A stretch of 34,059 nt of DNA from an uncultured Pseudoxanthomonas sp. (GCA_937975725.1 CALJUL010000015.1:1-34059); one strand, 5' to 3'. Shown: positions 7,184 through 15,134, numbered from the stretch's first letter. The notes: generated by a model not told the origin, from the letters alone. A program made the numbers and translations.

Positions 7184-7924
7184 ATGAGTTTCCCCGTCCG
7201 CGCCATCACCCTCGACCTCGACGACACCCTGTGGCCGTTCGCACCCATCGGCGCGCGCATCGAGCGCGTGCTCGACGACTGGCTGCGCCGGCACAGCCCC
7301 GCCACCGCGGCCATGTTCCCGGTCGAGCGCATGCGCGCCCTGCGCGAGGACGTCTTCGCCGCGCACCCGCAGCTCAAGCACGACCTGAGCGCACTGCGGC
7401 GGATGACGCTGGAACGCGCGCTGCGCGAGAGCGGCGCCGACATCGCGTTGCTGGAGCCGGCCTACGAGATCTTCTACGCCGCGCGCAACCAGGTGGAGTG
7501 CTACCCCGACGCGCTGGCCGCGCTGGAGCGCATCGCCGCGCGCCTGCCGGTGGCCGCGGTGACCAACGGCAACGCCGACCTGCAGCGCATCGGCCTGGAT
7601 CATCTGTTCGCGCACCAGGTGCACGCGCGCGGCCACGGCGCGGCCAAGCCGGAGGCGAGCATCTTCCACGCCGCCTGCGGCCTGCTGGGCGTGCCCCCGG
7701 GCGAAGTGCTGCACGTGGGCGACCACATCGAGATGGACGTGCTGGGCGCGGCCCGCGCCGGCCTGCGCAGTTGCTGGATCAACCGCCCCGAGGACCACGG
7801 CGGCCGCCCGCAGGCATGGACGCACGCGACCGCGCGGCCCGACCTGGAATTCGCCACCCTGACCGCACTGGCCGACTGGCTGGACGCGCATCCCTCTTCC
7901 GCCAAGGACCACGCCGCCGCATGA
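7184..7924 (+). CDS. HAD-superfamily phosphatase, YigB-like
   Basis: The 246-residue protein is a subfamily IA HAD hydrolase. Motif I is LDLDDTLW (D11 nucleophile, D13 acid/base), motif II is VTNGN, the lysine motif lies in GAAKPEASIF, and motif IV is HVGDHIEMD. The TNGNAD and HARGHGAAKP segments closely resemble E. coli YigB, which dephosphorylates FMN and the riboflavin intermediate 5-amino-6-(5-phosphoribitylamino)uracil; that activity is inferred. The start ATG is at 7184. A TAAACT hexamer ends eight bases before it, so the transcript may be leaderless. The stop overlaps the aminopeptidase start (ATGA), so the two are translated together. Confidence 0.88.
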   Translation: MSFPVRAITLDLDDTLWPFAPIGARIERVLDDWLRRHSPATAAMFPVERMRALREDVFAAHPQLKHDLSALRRMTLERALRESGADIALLEPAYEIFYAARNQVECYPDALAALERIAARLPVAAVTNGNADLQRIGLDHLFAHQVHARGHGAAKPEASIFHAACGLLGVPPGEVLHVGDHIEMDVLGAARAGLRSCWINRPEDHGGRPQAWTHATARPDLEFATLTALADWLDAHPSSAKDHAAA

Positions 7925-9291
7925 GCGCCGCCCTCGCCTACACCGGATCCTCCGCCGACGCCCGCCCGCTGCACGTGCTGGAACGCGGGCAACTGGCCGC
8001 CTGGCGCGAACGCCAGCCGCCCGCCGTGCAGGCGTGGCTGGACGCGCAGGGCTTCGCCGCCGCGCCCGGTTCGCTGTTGCTGCTGCCCGGCGCGGACGGA
8101 CTGGCCGGCGCGGCGATCGGCATCGGCGACGCACTGGACCCGTATGCCTATGCGCACGCGCCGTTCGGCCTGCCGGCCGGCGACTGGGCGCTGGCGAGCG
8201 GGCTGGCCGCCGAAGCGCGCGCGGCGCTGCAACTGGGCTGGGGCCTGGGCAGCTACCGGTTCGACCGCTACAAGCAGGCGCCGCGCAAGCCGGCGCGGCT
8301 GCTGCTGCCGCAGGCCGACGCCGAGGCGATGGACCTGCTGCACGCCAGCCTGAAGGTGCGCGACCTGGTCAACACGCCGACCGAACACATGGGCCCGGAC
8401 GACCTGGAAGCGGCAGCGCGCGAGCTCGCCGCGGTCCACGGCGCGCAGGTGGAAGTGATCGCCGGCGACGCGCTGCTCACGCAGAACTTTCCCGCCATCC
8501 ACGCCGTCGGCCGCGCCTCGCACCGCGCGCCGCGGCTGATCGCGCTGCGCTGGGGCGAGGCGTCGCACCCGCACGTGGCGCTGGTCGGCAAGGGCGTGTG
8601 CTTCGACACTGGCGGCCTGGACATCAAGCCGGCCGACGGCATGCGCCACATGAAGAAGGACATGGGCGGCGCGGCGCACGCGCTGGCGCTGGCGCAACTG
8701 GTGATGGCGCGCGCGCTGCCGGTGCGGCTGACCCTGCTGCTGCCGGCGGTGGAGAACAGCATCGGCCCCGACGCCTTCCGCCCCGGCGAAGTCATCGCCA
8801 CCCGCAAGGGCGTGAGCGTGGAGATCGACAACACCGACGCCGAAGGCCGGGTGATCCTGTGCGACGCGCTGACCTATGCCGGCGAACAGTCGCCCGAACT
8901 GCTGCTGGATTTCGCCACGCTGACCGGCGCGGCGCGCATCGCCCTGGGCCCGGACCTGCCGGCGCTGTTCGCCAACGACGACACGCTGGCGCAGGACTGG
9001 ATCGCCGCCGGCCAGCGCATGCGCGACCCGGTGTGGCGCATGCCGCTGTGGCGCCCGTACCTGCGCTACCTGACCAGCGGCATCGCCGACCTGGCCAACG
9101 CCGGCTCGCGCATGGCCGGCGCCATCACCGCCGCCCTGTACCTGGAGCGCTTCGTGCCGGAAGGTCTGCCGTGGGCGCACCTGGACGTCTACGCCTGGAA
9201 CGACAGCGACCGCCCCGGCCGCCCCGCCGGCGGCGAAGCACTGGCGCTGCGCAGCGCCTGGGCCATGCTGAAGGCGCGCTACGGCGATTGA
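7921..9291 (+). CDS. M17 leucyl aminopeptidase family protein
   Basis: The product is a cytosolic di-metal exopeptidase that removes N-terminal residues in peptide turnover. Its 456 residues have a divergent N-terminal macrodomain-like region (1-150) and a conserved catalytic domain. Metal ligands and active-site residues are visible: K224 and D229 in VGKGVCFDTGG, D247 in KKDMGG, and D306/E308 with R310 in the family signature NTDAEGR. It is slightly shorter than PepA (about 500) and matches the shorter PepB-like or Xanthomonad form. The ATG at 7921 overlaps the HAD gene stop by four bases. REP elements begin just downstream, consistent with the end of an operon. Confidence 0.93.
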   Translation: MSAALAYTGSSADARPLHVLERGQLAAWRERQPPAVQAWLDAQGFAAAPGSLLLLPGADGLAGAAIGIGDALDPYAYAHAPFGLPAGDWALASGLAAEARAALQLGWGLGSYRFDRYKQAPRKPARLLLPQADAEAMDLLHASLKVRDLVNTPTEHMGPDDLEAAARELAAVHGAQVEVIAGDALLTQNFPAIHAVGRASHRAPRLIALRWGEASHPHVALVGKGVCFDTGGLDIKPADGMRHMKKDMGGAAHALALAQLVMARALPVRLTLLLPAVENSIGPDAFRPGEVIATRKGVSVEIDNTDAEGRVILCDALTYAGEQSPELLLDFATLTGAARIALGPDLPALFANDDTLAQDWIAAGQRMRDPVWRMPLWRPYLRYLTSGIADLANAGSRMAGAITAALYLERFVPEGLPWAHLDVYAWNDSDRPGRPAGGEALALRSAWAMLKARYGD

Positions 9292-9322
9292 TCCCCCGGG
9301 CCCTCCCCGTGCTGCTGTGTGT

Positions 9323-9342
9323 TGTGGGAGCGACGGGTCGAG
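9323..9342 (+). repeat. Partial REP-like remnant
   Basis: TGTGGGAGCGACGGGTCGAG matches the first half of the GTAGGAGCGACGTCAGTCGC element and then diverges. It lies 31 bp after the aminopeptidase stop. Confidence 0.5.
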
Positions 9343-9438
9343 GGAGAGGCGATTTTGCCGCGGATGACGCGGATGGATGCGGATAAGGCATCAACGAAGC
9401 CATGGCCGCGTTCGTGCATGCTGCATCTTGGGTTCTCC

Positions 9439-9462
9439 CGTCGCGACTGACGTCGCTCCCAC
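9439..9462 (-). repeat. REP-like element, copy 1
   Basis: On the minus strand this reads GTGGGAGCGACGTCAGTCGC plus GACG. The core is the imperfect palindrome GCGACgtcaGTCGC, typical of REPs dispersed by RAYT transposases in Xanthomonads and Pseudomonads. Confidence 0.75.
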
Positions 9463-9588
9463 AGAGGCGCATGACGCCGGCGCAAGGGCATTAGACGCGG
9501 ATGAACGCGGATGAGCTTTGCATTGCCCCATCTCATCCAGACCGGCCCCACGTCGAGGCTGGAAGCCCCGCCACACAGCCTACCTCCC

Positions 9589-9613
9589 TGTAGGAGCGAC
9601 GTCAGTCGCGACC
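9589..9613 (+). repeat. REP-like element, copy 2
   Basis: The element starts TGTAGGAGCGACGTCAGTCG and continues CGACC. It is in the opposite orientation to the copies at 9439 and 9721. Confidence 0.8.
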
Positions 9614-9720
9614 ACGGCCCCGAAGACGACGTGACCAGGGATCGGCACCGACAAACACGCACCAGGCGCCTTCAATCCGCTTCTTCGCCCTGATCCGTGT
9701 CCAACACCCCCCAGGACGCA

Positions 9721-9745
9721 CGGTCGCGACTGACGTCGCTCCTAC
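9721..9745 (-). repeat. REP-like element, copy 3, just behind the regulator gene
   Basis: Read on the minus strand it is GTAGGAGCGACGTCAGTCGC followed by GACCG. It ends 18 bp downstream of the response-regulator stop and is the exact inverse of copy 2, making a pair with about 107 bp between. Confidence 0.8.
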
Positions 9746-9763
9746 GGCCGTGCCGATGGGGCG

Positions 9764-10366
9764 CTACAGCCAGCCGCGCTGGCGGGCCAGGCGGTAGGCT
9801 TCGATGCGGTTGCCCACGCCGAGCTTGCCGATGGCTTCGGACAGGTAGTTGCGCACGGTGCCCTGCGACAGGTTGAGCTGCCGGGCGATTTCGCCGGCGG
9901 ACTGGCCTTCGCCGGCCAGCCGCAGCACCTGGCGCTCGCGGTCGTTGAGCGGGTCGGCGTCGGACCAGGCTTCCAGCGCCAGTTGCGGATCGATGGCGCG
10001 GCCGCCGCGGTGCACCTTGCGCAGGGCTTCGGCCAAGTCTTCGGCGGGCGCGTCCTTGAGCAGGTAGCCGGACACGCCGGCGTCCAGGGCGCGGCGCAGG
10101 AAACCGCTGCGCGCGAAGGTGGTGACGATGACGACCTTGCAGGGCAAGCCGTGCCGCTGGATGCGCTGGGCCAGTTCCAGCCCGCTCAGGCCGGGCATCT
10201 CGATGTCGGTGACCAGCAGGTCGGGCTTGAGCCGTTGCAACTCGCGCCAGGCGCTTTCGCCGTCGGCGGCGCTGCCCGCCACTTCGATGTCGCTCTCCAT
10301 GCCCAGCAGCGCGGTGAGCGCGCCGCGCACCATGGCCTGGTCTTCGGCGAGCAGCACGCGGATCAT
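9764..10366 (-). CDS. DesR-type response regulator (REC + LuxR HTH)
   Basis: This is a NarL/FixJ-family transcription factor activated by phosphorylation. The receiver domain (1-120) has the acidic pocket E8-D9 and phospho-acceptor D54 in VTDIEMPG, the T/S switch in VTTF, and K104 in LLKDA. The LuxR-type helix-turn-helix (about 138-195) contains NDRERQVLRL and GTVRNYLSEAI. I chose the ATG at 10366 (200 residues, MIRVLLAEDQ) with AGGTG eight bases upstream; a longer frame to 10483 only translates a REP element. It is the last gene of the ABC ATPase-permease-kinase-regulator operon, the same order as Bacillus yvfRSTU, and probably activates that operon. A 198-bp REP-bearing gap separates it from the kinase. 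Confidence 0.92.
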   Translation of the reverse strand: MIRVLLAEDQAMVRGALTALLGMESDIEVAGSAADGESAWRELQRLKPDLLVTDIEMPGLSGLELAQRIQRHGLPCKVVIVTTFARSGFLRRALDAGVSGYLLKDAPAEDLAEALRKVHRGGRAIDPQLALEAWSDADPLNDRERQVLRLAGEGQSAGEIARQLNLSQGTVRNYLSEAIGKLGVGNRIEAYRLARQRGWL

Positions 10367-10447
10367 CGGGACACCTGCAGCGGGAAAACCGCCGCCATGC
10401 CCACGAATCGCACCGGGCGCAGGCACCGCATCGTCACCACACGCCCG

Positions 10448-10470
10448 CAGGAGCGACGTGAGTCGCGACC
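10448..10470 (+). repeat. REP-like element, copy 4, between kinase and regulator
   Basis: CAGGAGCGACGTGAGTCGCG plus ACC. Its 21-base core is the perfect inverse of copy 5 at 10556-10580, so the two could form a large hairpin in the transcript between the kinase and regulator genes. Confidence 0.8.
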
Positions 10471-10555
10471 GCGGCAGGCGCATGAGGCAATGCCTTGGTG
10501 AAGCGGGGAAGACATGCCTTCCATGAGAATCCTCCTTGTGGAACGGATGGCGTGC

Positions 10556-10580
10556 GGTCGCGACTCACGTCGCTCCTACC
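10556..10580 (-). repeat. REP-like element, copy 5, encoding the last codons and stop of the kinase
   Basis: On the minus strand it reads GGTAGGAGCGACGTGAGTCG plus CGACC. In the kinase frame this is GTA GGA GCG ACG TGA, so the REP itself encodes the terminal V-G-A-T and the stop codon. Confidence 0.8.
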
Positions 10581-11770
10581 GGCGCCTGTGCGGGCGCGGG
10601 GACTTCGTGCGTGTCCGCCGGACCGTCGGGCGACGGCAGCGGCAGGGTGATTTCCACGCAGGTGCCCTGGCGGCGGGTGGAATCCAGGCGCAGGCGGCCG
10701 CCGCGCGATTCCACCCGCTCGCGCATGCCGGTCAGGCCGTTGCCGGGGACCGCGGCGGTGCCGACGCCGTTGTCGCGCACGGTCAGCATCGCTTGCGCCG
10801 GCGTGCATGCCAGCGACACTTCGGCCAGGCTGGCGCGCGCGTGGCGCTGGATGTTGGTGACCGCTTCGCGCAGGCACAGCGCCAGCACGGTTTCCACGTC
10901 CGGCGGCAGCGCGGCGCCCTGCACGTCGTGGCGCAGGGTCACGCCATCGGATTCCAGCAACAGCCGCGCGGACGCCACTTCCGCCGCCAGTCCGGCGGCG
11001 CGGATACCGGTCACCGCGCGCCGCACCTGCGCCAACGCCTCGCGCGCGACGCGGCTGACTTCGGCGATCTCGGCGCGCGCGGCCTGCGGATCGCGCTCGA
11101 CCAGACGCCCGGCCAGGTCGGACTTCAGCGCCACCAGCGACAGGGTGTGGCCGAGCAGGTCGTGCAGGTCGCGGCCGATGCGCTCGCGTTCGGCCAGCGC
11201 GGCCAGCCGGCGCACTTCGTCGTGCGAGAGCTTGAGTTCGGCGCGCTTGCGCACGGTCTCGGCCTGGAAGTAGTTGCCGGTGAACACCGCCACCGACACG
11301 ATCGCCGTGACCGCCGACACGAACAACGGGAAATCCAGCCAGACGGCCATCCCGCAGTAGGGGACCAGCAACAGCGCCAGCATGCCCAGCCGGCTCCACA
11401 GCGCGCCCGGCAGCAGCGCGGCGAACGCGGCGGCGTAGATGACGTAGGTGTTGGAGAACGCGTTGAACGCCATCAGCCCGTAGCCCAGCGCGGCGATGCC
11501 CAGCGTGCACAGCACGCGCGCCATCGCGCTGCCGCGGTAGGCGTGGAAGTACATCGGCAGGAACACCGCGATCGAGGCCAGCGTCGGCCACAACTGCCAG
11601 CGCACGCCCCTGCCCCAGTCGGCGTTGGACGGCACCAGCACCGGCACGAACAGGAACACCAGGTAGCCCAGCAGCAGGATGGGCATCCAGCCCAGGCCCA
11701 GCGCCTCGGGCACGAGCCGGTCGCGCAGGCGGGTGAGCGCGCGCAGCGAAGGGGAAGCAGGCAGGTTCAT
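10565..11770 (-). CDS. DesK-type sensor histidine kinase
   Basis: This membrane histidine kinase partners the downstream regulator. The 401 residues have about five or six membrane segments (26-170) with almost no periplasmic domain, as in DesK-like intramembrane sensors. A HisKA_3 dimerisation segment follows, with phospho-acceptor H203 in IGRDLHDLLGHTLS, then an ATPase domain with N-box REAVTNIQRHA and G-boxes DNGVG and GNGLTGMRERV. The ATG at 11770 has AAGGAG nine bases upstream. It starts 28 bp after the permease. The C-terminal PADTHEVPAPAQAPVGAT tail is unusual: its end and stop codon come from a REP element. The signal is unknown; co-transcription with an ABC exporter suggests a membrane-active compound or membrane state. 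Confidence 0.92.
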   Translation of the reverse strand: MNLPASPSLRALTRLRDRLVPEALGLGWMPILLLGYLVFLFVPVLVPSNADWGRGVRWQLWPTLASIAVFLPMYFHAYRGSAMARVLCTLGIAALGYGLMAFNAFSNTYVIYAAAFAALLPGALWSRLGMLALLLVPYCGMAVWLDFPLFVSAVTAIVSVAVFTGNYFQAETVRKRAELKLSHDEVRRLAALAERERIGRDLHDLLGHTLSLVALKSDLAGRLVERDPQAARAEIAEVSRVAREALAQVRRAVTGIRAAGLAAEVASARLLLESDGVTLRHDVQGAALPPDVETVLALCLREAVTNIQRHARASLAEVSLACTPAQAMLTVRDNGVGTAAVPGNGLTGMRERVESRGGRLRLDSTRRQGTCVEITLPLPSPDGPADTHEVPAPAQAPVGAT

Positions 11771-11798
11771 GGTCGACTCCTTGCGCCGGGGCGCCGGC

Positions 11799-12557
11799 TC
11801 ATCGCGCCAGGCGGCGGCGGGCCAGCACGAAGAACACCGCGGTGACCGCCGCCAGCACGCCGGCGTGCAGCCATGCCGGCTGTCCCGCATCCACGCCGAC
11901 CGTCTTCTGCGCGATCTGTGCCAGATGATACGCCGGCCATGCGGGCGCCGCGGCCTGCAGGAACGGCGGCAGCATCTTCAGCGGCACCCACAGGCCCGAC
12001 AGGAAGGCCATCGGCAGGTAGACCAGGTTGATCAGCGCGGGGGCGCCGCGGCCACCGACCAAGGTGCCCAGCCACAGGCCCAGCGCGCTGAGCGGCGGCA
12101 CGCCCAGCAGGCAGGCGCCGGCCAGCGCCAGCCACTGCCACGCCGGCAAGCGCACGCCGGCCACGCCCGCCGCCAATGCCCCGAGCAGCAGCAGGACGAT
12201 CGCCGCGAACAGCAGCGCCATCGCCATCTTCGCGGTCAGGTACGCACCCGGCGGCATCGGCTGCGCGCGCTTGAGCGCCAGCATGCCCTGTTCGCGATCC
12301 ATCGCCACGGTCACGCCGAAGCCGAACAGCGCCACGCCCATCACCCCGAACACGCCGTAGCCGGCCAGCAGGTAATGCGCGGCCTGCGCCCCGCCCCTGC
12401 CGTGGAGCAGCACGCCGAACAACAGATAGAACACCGGCGGGAACAGCAGGCACGGCAGCGAGAACGACGGCGTGCGCAGCAGGCGCAGGAATTCGTAGCG
12501 CGCTTCCAGCAGGTAGGCACGCGCGGAGGAGAACGGAACGGCGGCGATCGTGTTCAT
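11799..12557 (-). CDS. ABC-2 type exporter permease
   Basis: The 252-residue integral membrane protein belongs to the ABC-2 permease family. Six membrane segments are visible, beginning near residue 30 (FSLPCLLFPPVFYLLFGVLL) and ending in AGVLAAVTAVFFVLA, with the typical loop VTVAMDREQGMLALKRAQPMPPGAY after the second segment. Its start overlaps the ATPase stop by one base (TGATG), showing translational coupling. Together they form a drug, peptide or lipid exporter; the substrate cannot be read from sequence. Confidence 0.9.
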   Translation of the reverse strand: MNTIAAVPFSSARAYLLEARYEFLRLLRTPSFSLPCLLFPPVFYLLFGVLLHGRGGAQAAHYLLAGYGVFGVMGVALFGFGVTVAMDREQGMLALKRAQPMPPGAYLTAKMAMALLFAAIVLLLLGALAAGVAGVRLPAWQWLALAGACLLGVPPLSALGLWLGTLVGGRGAPALINLVYLPMAFLSGLWVPLKMLPPFLQAAAPAWPAYHLAQIAQKTVGVDAGQPAWLHAGVLAAVTAVFFVLARRRLAR

Positions 12558-13477
12558 CAGGCGGCCTCCTGGCGGGCGGCGTCGCGGGTCAGGGCGAGGA
12601 AGGCGTCGGCCAGGCCGGCGCGCTGCACTTCCAGTTCGGCGAGCGTGGCGTCCTCGGCCAGCAAGCGGCGCACGATGGGCTCGGCGGACTCGGCCACGAT
12701 CTCCAGGTGTCCGCCTTCGCGTTGCACCGCCTGCACGCCCGGCCATGCCTGCACTCGCGCGGCGGGCAAGGCGCTGGTGCAGCGGATGCGGCGCCGGGCC
12801 ACGCGCGCGCGGATCTGCGCCACCGTGCCCTCGGCGACCAGACGGCCGCGGTCGAGCACCGCCACGCGGTCGGCCAGGGCTTCGGCTTCTTCCAGGTAGT
12901 GCGTGGTCAGCAGCACCGCGCAGCCCTGCGCGCCGAGTTCGCGCACCGCGCGCCACAGGGTCTGGCGCGCGTCGATGTCCAGGCCGGTGGTGGGTTCGTC
13001 CAGGAACAGCAGCGCCGGCCGCCCGCATACGGCCAGGGCGAACTGCACCCGCCGCTGCTGCCCGCCCGAGAGCTGGCCGTAGCGGCGCGCCATCAGGCCA
13101 TCCAGCCCGGCCAGCGCCACGCAGTCGGCCACGCTGCGCGGCTGCGGATAGTAGCTGCGGGTCAGGTCGATCAGTTCGCGCACCTTCAGCGTGTCGGGCA
13201 CGGCGGCGGCCTGCAGCATCACGCCGATGCGGCGGCGCGCGGCGAGCACCTGCGGCGATTGGCCGAACAGTTCGACGGTACCGGCCTCGGCGCGGTGCAG
13301 GCCCAGCAGCAGGCCGATCGCGGTGCTCTTGCCGGCGCCGTTGGGGCCCAGCAGCGCCAGTACTTGTCCGGCGTGCAGTTCCAGGTCCAGCCCGTCCAGG
13401 GCCAGCGTGCTGCCGTGGTGGTGGCGCACGCCGCGCAGGCGGGCCAGTGGTGCGGAGGAAGCGGATGCGACGTTCAT
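12557..13477 (-). CDS. ABC exporter ATP-binding protein
   Basis: This 306-residue ATPase energises the ABC-2 permease. Walker A GPNGAGKST lies at residues 44-52, the Q-loop in MLQAAAVP, the signature is LSGGQQRR, Walker B is ALLFLDEPTTGLD, and the switch histidine is in TTHYLEEAE. The C-terminal 80 residues form the small extension seen in DrrA/CcmA-like exporters. It is the first gene of the four-gene minus-strand operon, and the divergent promoter region with two palindromes lies immediately upstream. Confidence 0.93.
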   Translation of the reverse strand: MNVASASSAPLARLRGVRHHHGSTLALDGLDLELHAGQVLALLGPNGAGKSTAIGLLLGLHRAEAGTVELFGQSPQVLAARRRIGVMLQAAAVPDTLKVRELIDLTRSYYPQPRSVADCVALAGLDGLMARRYGQLSGGQQRRVQFALAVCGRPALLFLDEPTTGLDIDARQTLWRAVRELGAQGCAVLLTTHYLEEAEALADRVAVLDRGRLVAEGTVAQIRARVARRRIRCTSALPAARVQAWPGVQAVQREGGHLEIVAESAEPIVRRLLAEDATLAELEVQRAGLADAFLALTRDAARQEAA

Positions 13478-13556
13478 GCCGGGGTCTCGTGGGAAGGTAC
13501 CGGCATCGTGCCGGCGCCCGGCGCGCGTGATGAGTGCCGGCCCTCAGGCGAATCAG

Positions 13557-13570
13557 GTGACAGGTGTCAC
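13557..13570. promoter_or_regulatory. Palindrome GTGACAGGTGTCAC, candidate operator
   Basis: Six-base arms GTGACA and TGTCAC flank GG with perfect symmetry, about 80 bp upstream of the ABC ATPase start. The size and symmetry fit a dimeric LuxR-type response regulator, so the DesR-like regulator of this operon is the natural candidate. Binding is inferred. Confidence 0.45.
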
Positions 13571-13633
13571 TGGGATGCCGGCGCCGACGGGTCCACGATG
13601 CCATCCGTCGCCGGCCGACCCGGCCGCCGTGCG

Positions 13634-13646
13634 GGAAGTGACTTCC
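13634..13646. promoter_or_regulatory. Palindrome GGAAGTGACTTCC, candidate operator
   Basis: Perfect six-base arms flank one central base. The site lies 63 bp upstream of the adaptor start codon. It differs from the GTGACA palindrome and could serve another regulator. Confidence 0.35.
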
Positions 13647-13709
13647 GGCAACTAGGCTTCCGTTACCCTTGCTGGTCACACTTCCCCGCATCCACCGTCC
13701 GGATACACG

Positions 13710-14954
13710 ATGAACAGCTCTGCCGACTTGCTGAAGGAACTCCGCATCGACCGCAAGGCGCCGCCGCCGGCCCCGCCGTCGCGCCGTGGCCTGTGGATCG
13801 CCCTGGGCGCGGCCGTCGCGCTGCTGGCGTTGCTGGCGGCCGGCTGGGCGCTGCTCGGCCGCGAGAAGCCCGTCGAAGTGCGCACCGCCCCGGCCGTGGC
13901 GCTGGGCAGCGGCGGCGCGTCGGCCTCGGTGCTGGATGCCTCCGGCTACGTGGTGGCGCGACGCATGGCGACGGTCTCGGCCAAGGTCACCGGCAAGGTG
14001 CAGGAAGTGCTGATCGAAGAAGGCATGCGGGTGGAGGCCGGGCAGGTGCTGGCACGGCTGGAACCCATCGACGCCGACGCCGACCGCGCGCTGGCGCAGA
14101 GCCAGTTGCAGGCCGCGCGCAGCCAGACCGGCGGCGTGCAGGCGCAACTGGTCGAAGCCGAGGCCAACGCGCGCCGGCTGTCCTCGCTGGTGGCGCAGCA
14201 ACTGGTGTCGCGCGCGCAGTACGACCAGGCCGTGGCGCAGCGCGACGCCCTGCGCGCGCAACTGCTGACCGCCCAGCGCAACACCGCCACCGCCGCCGAC
14301 CGCCTGCGCATCGCCGACATCGGCGTGGACAACACCGTGGTGCGCGCGCCCTTCGCCGGCGTGGTGATCGCCAAGGCCGCCCAGCCCGGCGAGATCGTCT
14401 CGCCCCTGTCCGCCGGCGGCGGCTACACCCGCACCGGCATCGGCACCATCGTGGACATGGATTCGCTGGAGGTGGAAGTGGAGGTCAACGAATCCTTCAT
14501 CGGCCGCGTGCAACCGAAGATGCCGATCCAGGCCACGCTGAACGCCTATCCCGACTGGCAGATCCCCGGCGAAGTGATCGCCATCATCCCCGCCGCCGAC
14601 CGCAGCAAGGCCACGGTCAAGGTGCGCGTGGCGCTGGACAGCAAGGACCCGCGCATCGTGCCGGACATGGGCGTGCGGGTGAGCTTCCTGGAAGCGGCCA
14701 AGCCGCAGCAGGCCGAGCAACCCAAGGGCGTGCGCGTCCCCGGCACCGCCGTGATCGAGCGCGACGGCGCGCAGGTGGCTTTCGTCGTCGGCGACAAGGA
14801 CACCGTGCAGCAGCGCACGCTCAAGGTCGCCGGCAAGCTGGGCGACGACGCACACGTCACCGAAGGACTGGACGCCGGCGAAACCGTGGTGCTGGACCCG
14901 CCCGCCGAACTGAAGGACGGCACCAAGGTCAAGCTGGCCGAAGACACCGAATAA
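13710..14954 (+). CDS. HlyD/MacA-like periplasmic adaptor (membrane fusion) protein
   Basis: This adaptor links an inner-membrane ABC pump to the outer membrane or envelope. The 414 residues have a cytoplasmic N-terminus (1-28), one membrane anchor (about 29-50), a lipoyl/barrel-sandwich half (GYVVARRMATVSAKVTGKVQEVL), a coiled-coil hairpin (about 125-195), the second lipoyl half (DNTVVRAPFAGVVI) and beta-barrel plus membrane-proximal domains. It precedes a MacB/LolD-like ATPase and two FtsX permeases on the same strand, which together make a tripartite-type exporter. The gap to the ATPase is unusually large (550 bp) and full of repeats. The start ATG at 13710 gives the short cytoplasmic tail expected. 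Confidence 0.9.
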   Translation: MNSSADLLKELRIDRKAPPPAPPSRRGLWIALGAAVALLALLAAGWALLGREKPVEVRTAPAVALGSGGASASVLDASGYVVARRMATVSAKVTGKVQEVLIEEGMRVEAGQVLARLEPIDADADRALAQSQLQAARSQTGGVQAQLVEAEANARRLSSLVAQQLVSRAQYDQAVAQRDALRAQLLTAQRNTATAADRLRIADIGVDNTVVRAPFAGVVIAKAAQPGEIVSPLSAGGGYTRTGIGTIVDMDSLEVEVEVNESFIGRVQPKMPIQATLNAYPDWQIPGEVIAIIPAADRSKATVKVRVALDSKDPRIVPDMGVRVSFLEAAKPQQAEQPKGVRVPGTAVIERDGAQVAFVVGDKDTVQQRTLKVAGKLGDDAHVTEGLDAGETVVLDPPAELKDGTKVKLAEDTE

Positions 14955-15051
14955 CCCCGGCGAACCGCCGCGCGCGCAGCCTTGCGCCGCAACGGATCGC
15001 CGCAAGCGCGGAGCCAAGGCAAGACCCGGAGTCCGCGCGTTGCAGAAAACC

Positions 15052-15112
15052 ACTGTTGCTGTTGCTTCTGTCGCTATTGCTGTTGTTGTTGCCGTTGCTG
15101 TCGCTGCCGCTT
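15052..15112 (+). repeat. Imperfect TGTTGC/TGTCGC tract
   Basis: The plus strand is a run of roughly ten degenerate units of the type TGTTGC, TGTCGC, TATTGC and TGCCGC. It is pyrimidine-biased and of much lower complexity than its surroundings. Similar tracts occur between genes in Lysobacter-like genomes. Confidence 0.6.
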
Positions 15113-15134
15113 GCCGGGCCCCTGAGGCCCGGCA
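15112..15134. repeat. Strong GC hairpin behind the T-rich tract
   Basis: TGCCGGGCC and GGCCCGGCA form a perfect nine-base-pair stem around the loop CCTGA. There is no T-tract, so it is not a classical terminator; it may reduce read-through from the adaptor gene. Confidence 0.6.

Larger units (their letters stand above)
9292..9763. other. Convergent intergenic region packed with REP elements
   Basis: This 472-bp stretch separates the aminopeptidase (plus) from the response regulator (minus). It holds no gene. It carries a partial REP-like sequence (9323-9342), three full REP copies in alternating orientation, and two blocks of GCGGATGA-type direct repeat (about 9358-9385 and 9496-9515). Such BIME-like clusters between convergent genes often mark 3' ends of transcripts. 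Confidence 0.75.
13478..13709. promoter_or_regulatory. Divergent promoter region between two exporter operons
   Basis: The 232-bp spacer drives the ABC-2/two-component operon leftwards and the HlyD-type adaptor gene rightwards. It contains two perfect palindromes (13557-13570 and 13634-13646). No clear -35/-10 pair was found on either strand. Confidence 0.6.

Noticed and set aside
10367..10483. N-terminal extension of the response regulator
   Set aside because: The extra 39 codons translate a REP element (RLPRSRLTSLLRA), while the receiver domain begins properly at 10366 with a ribosome site in front.
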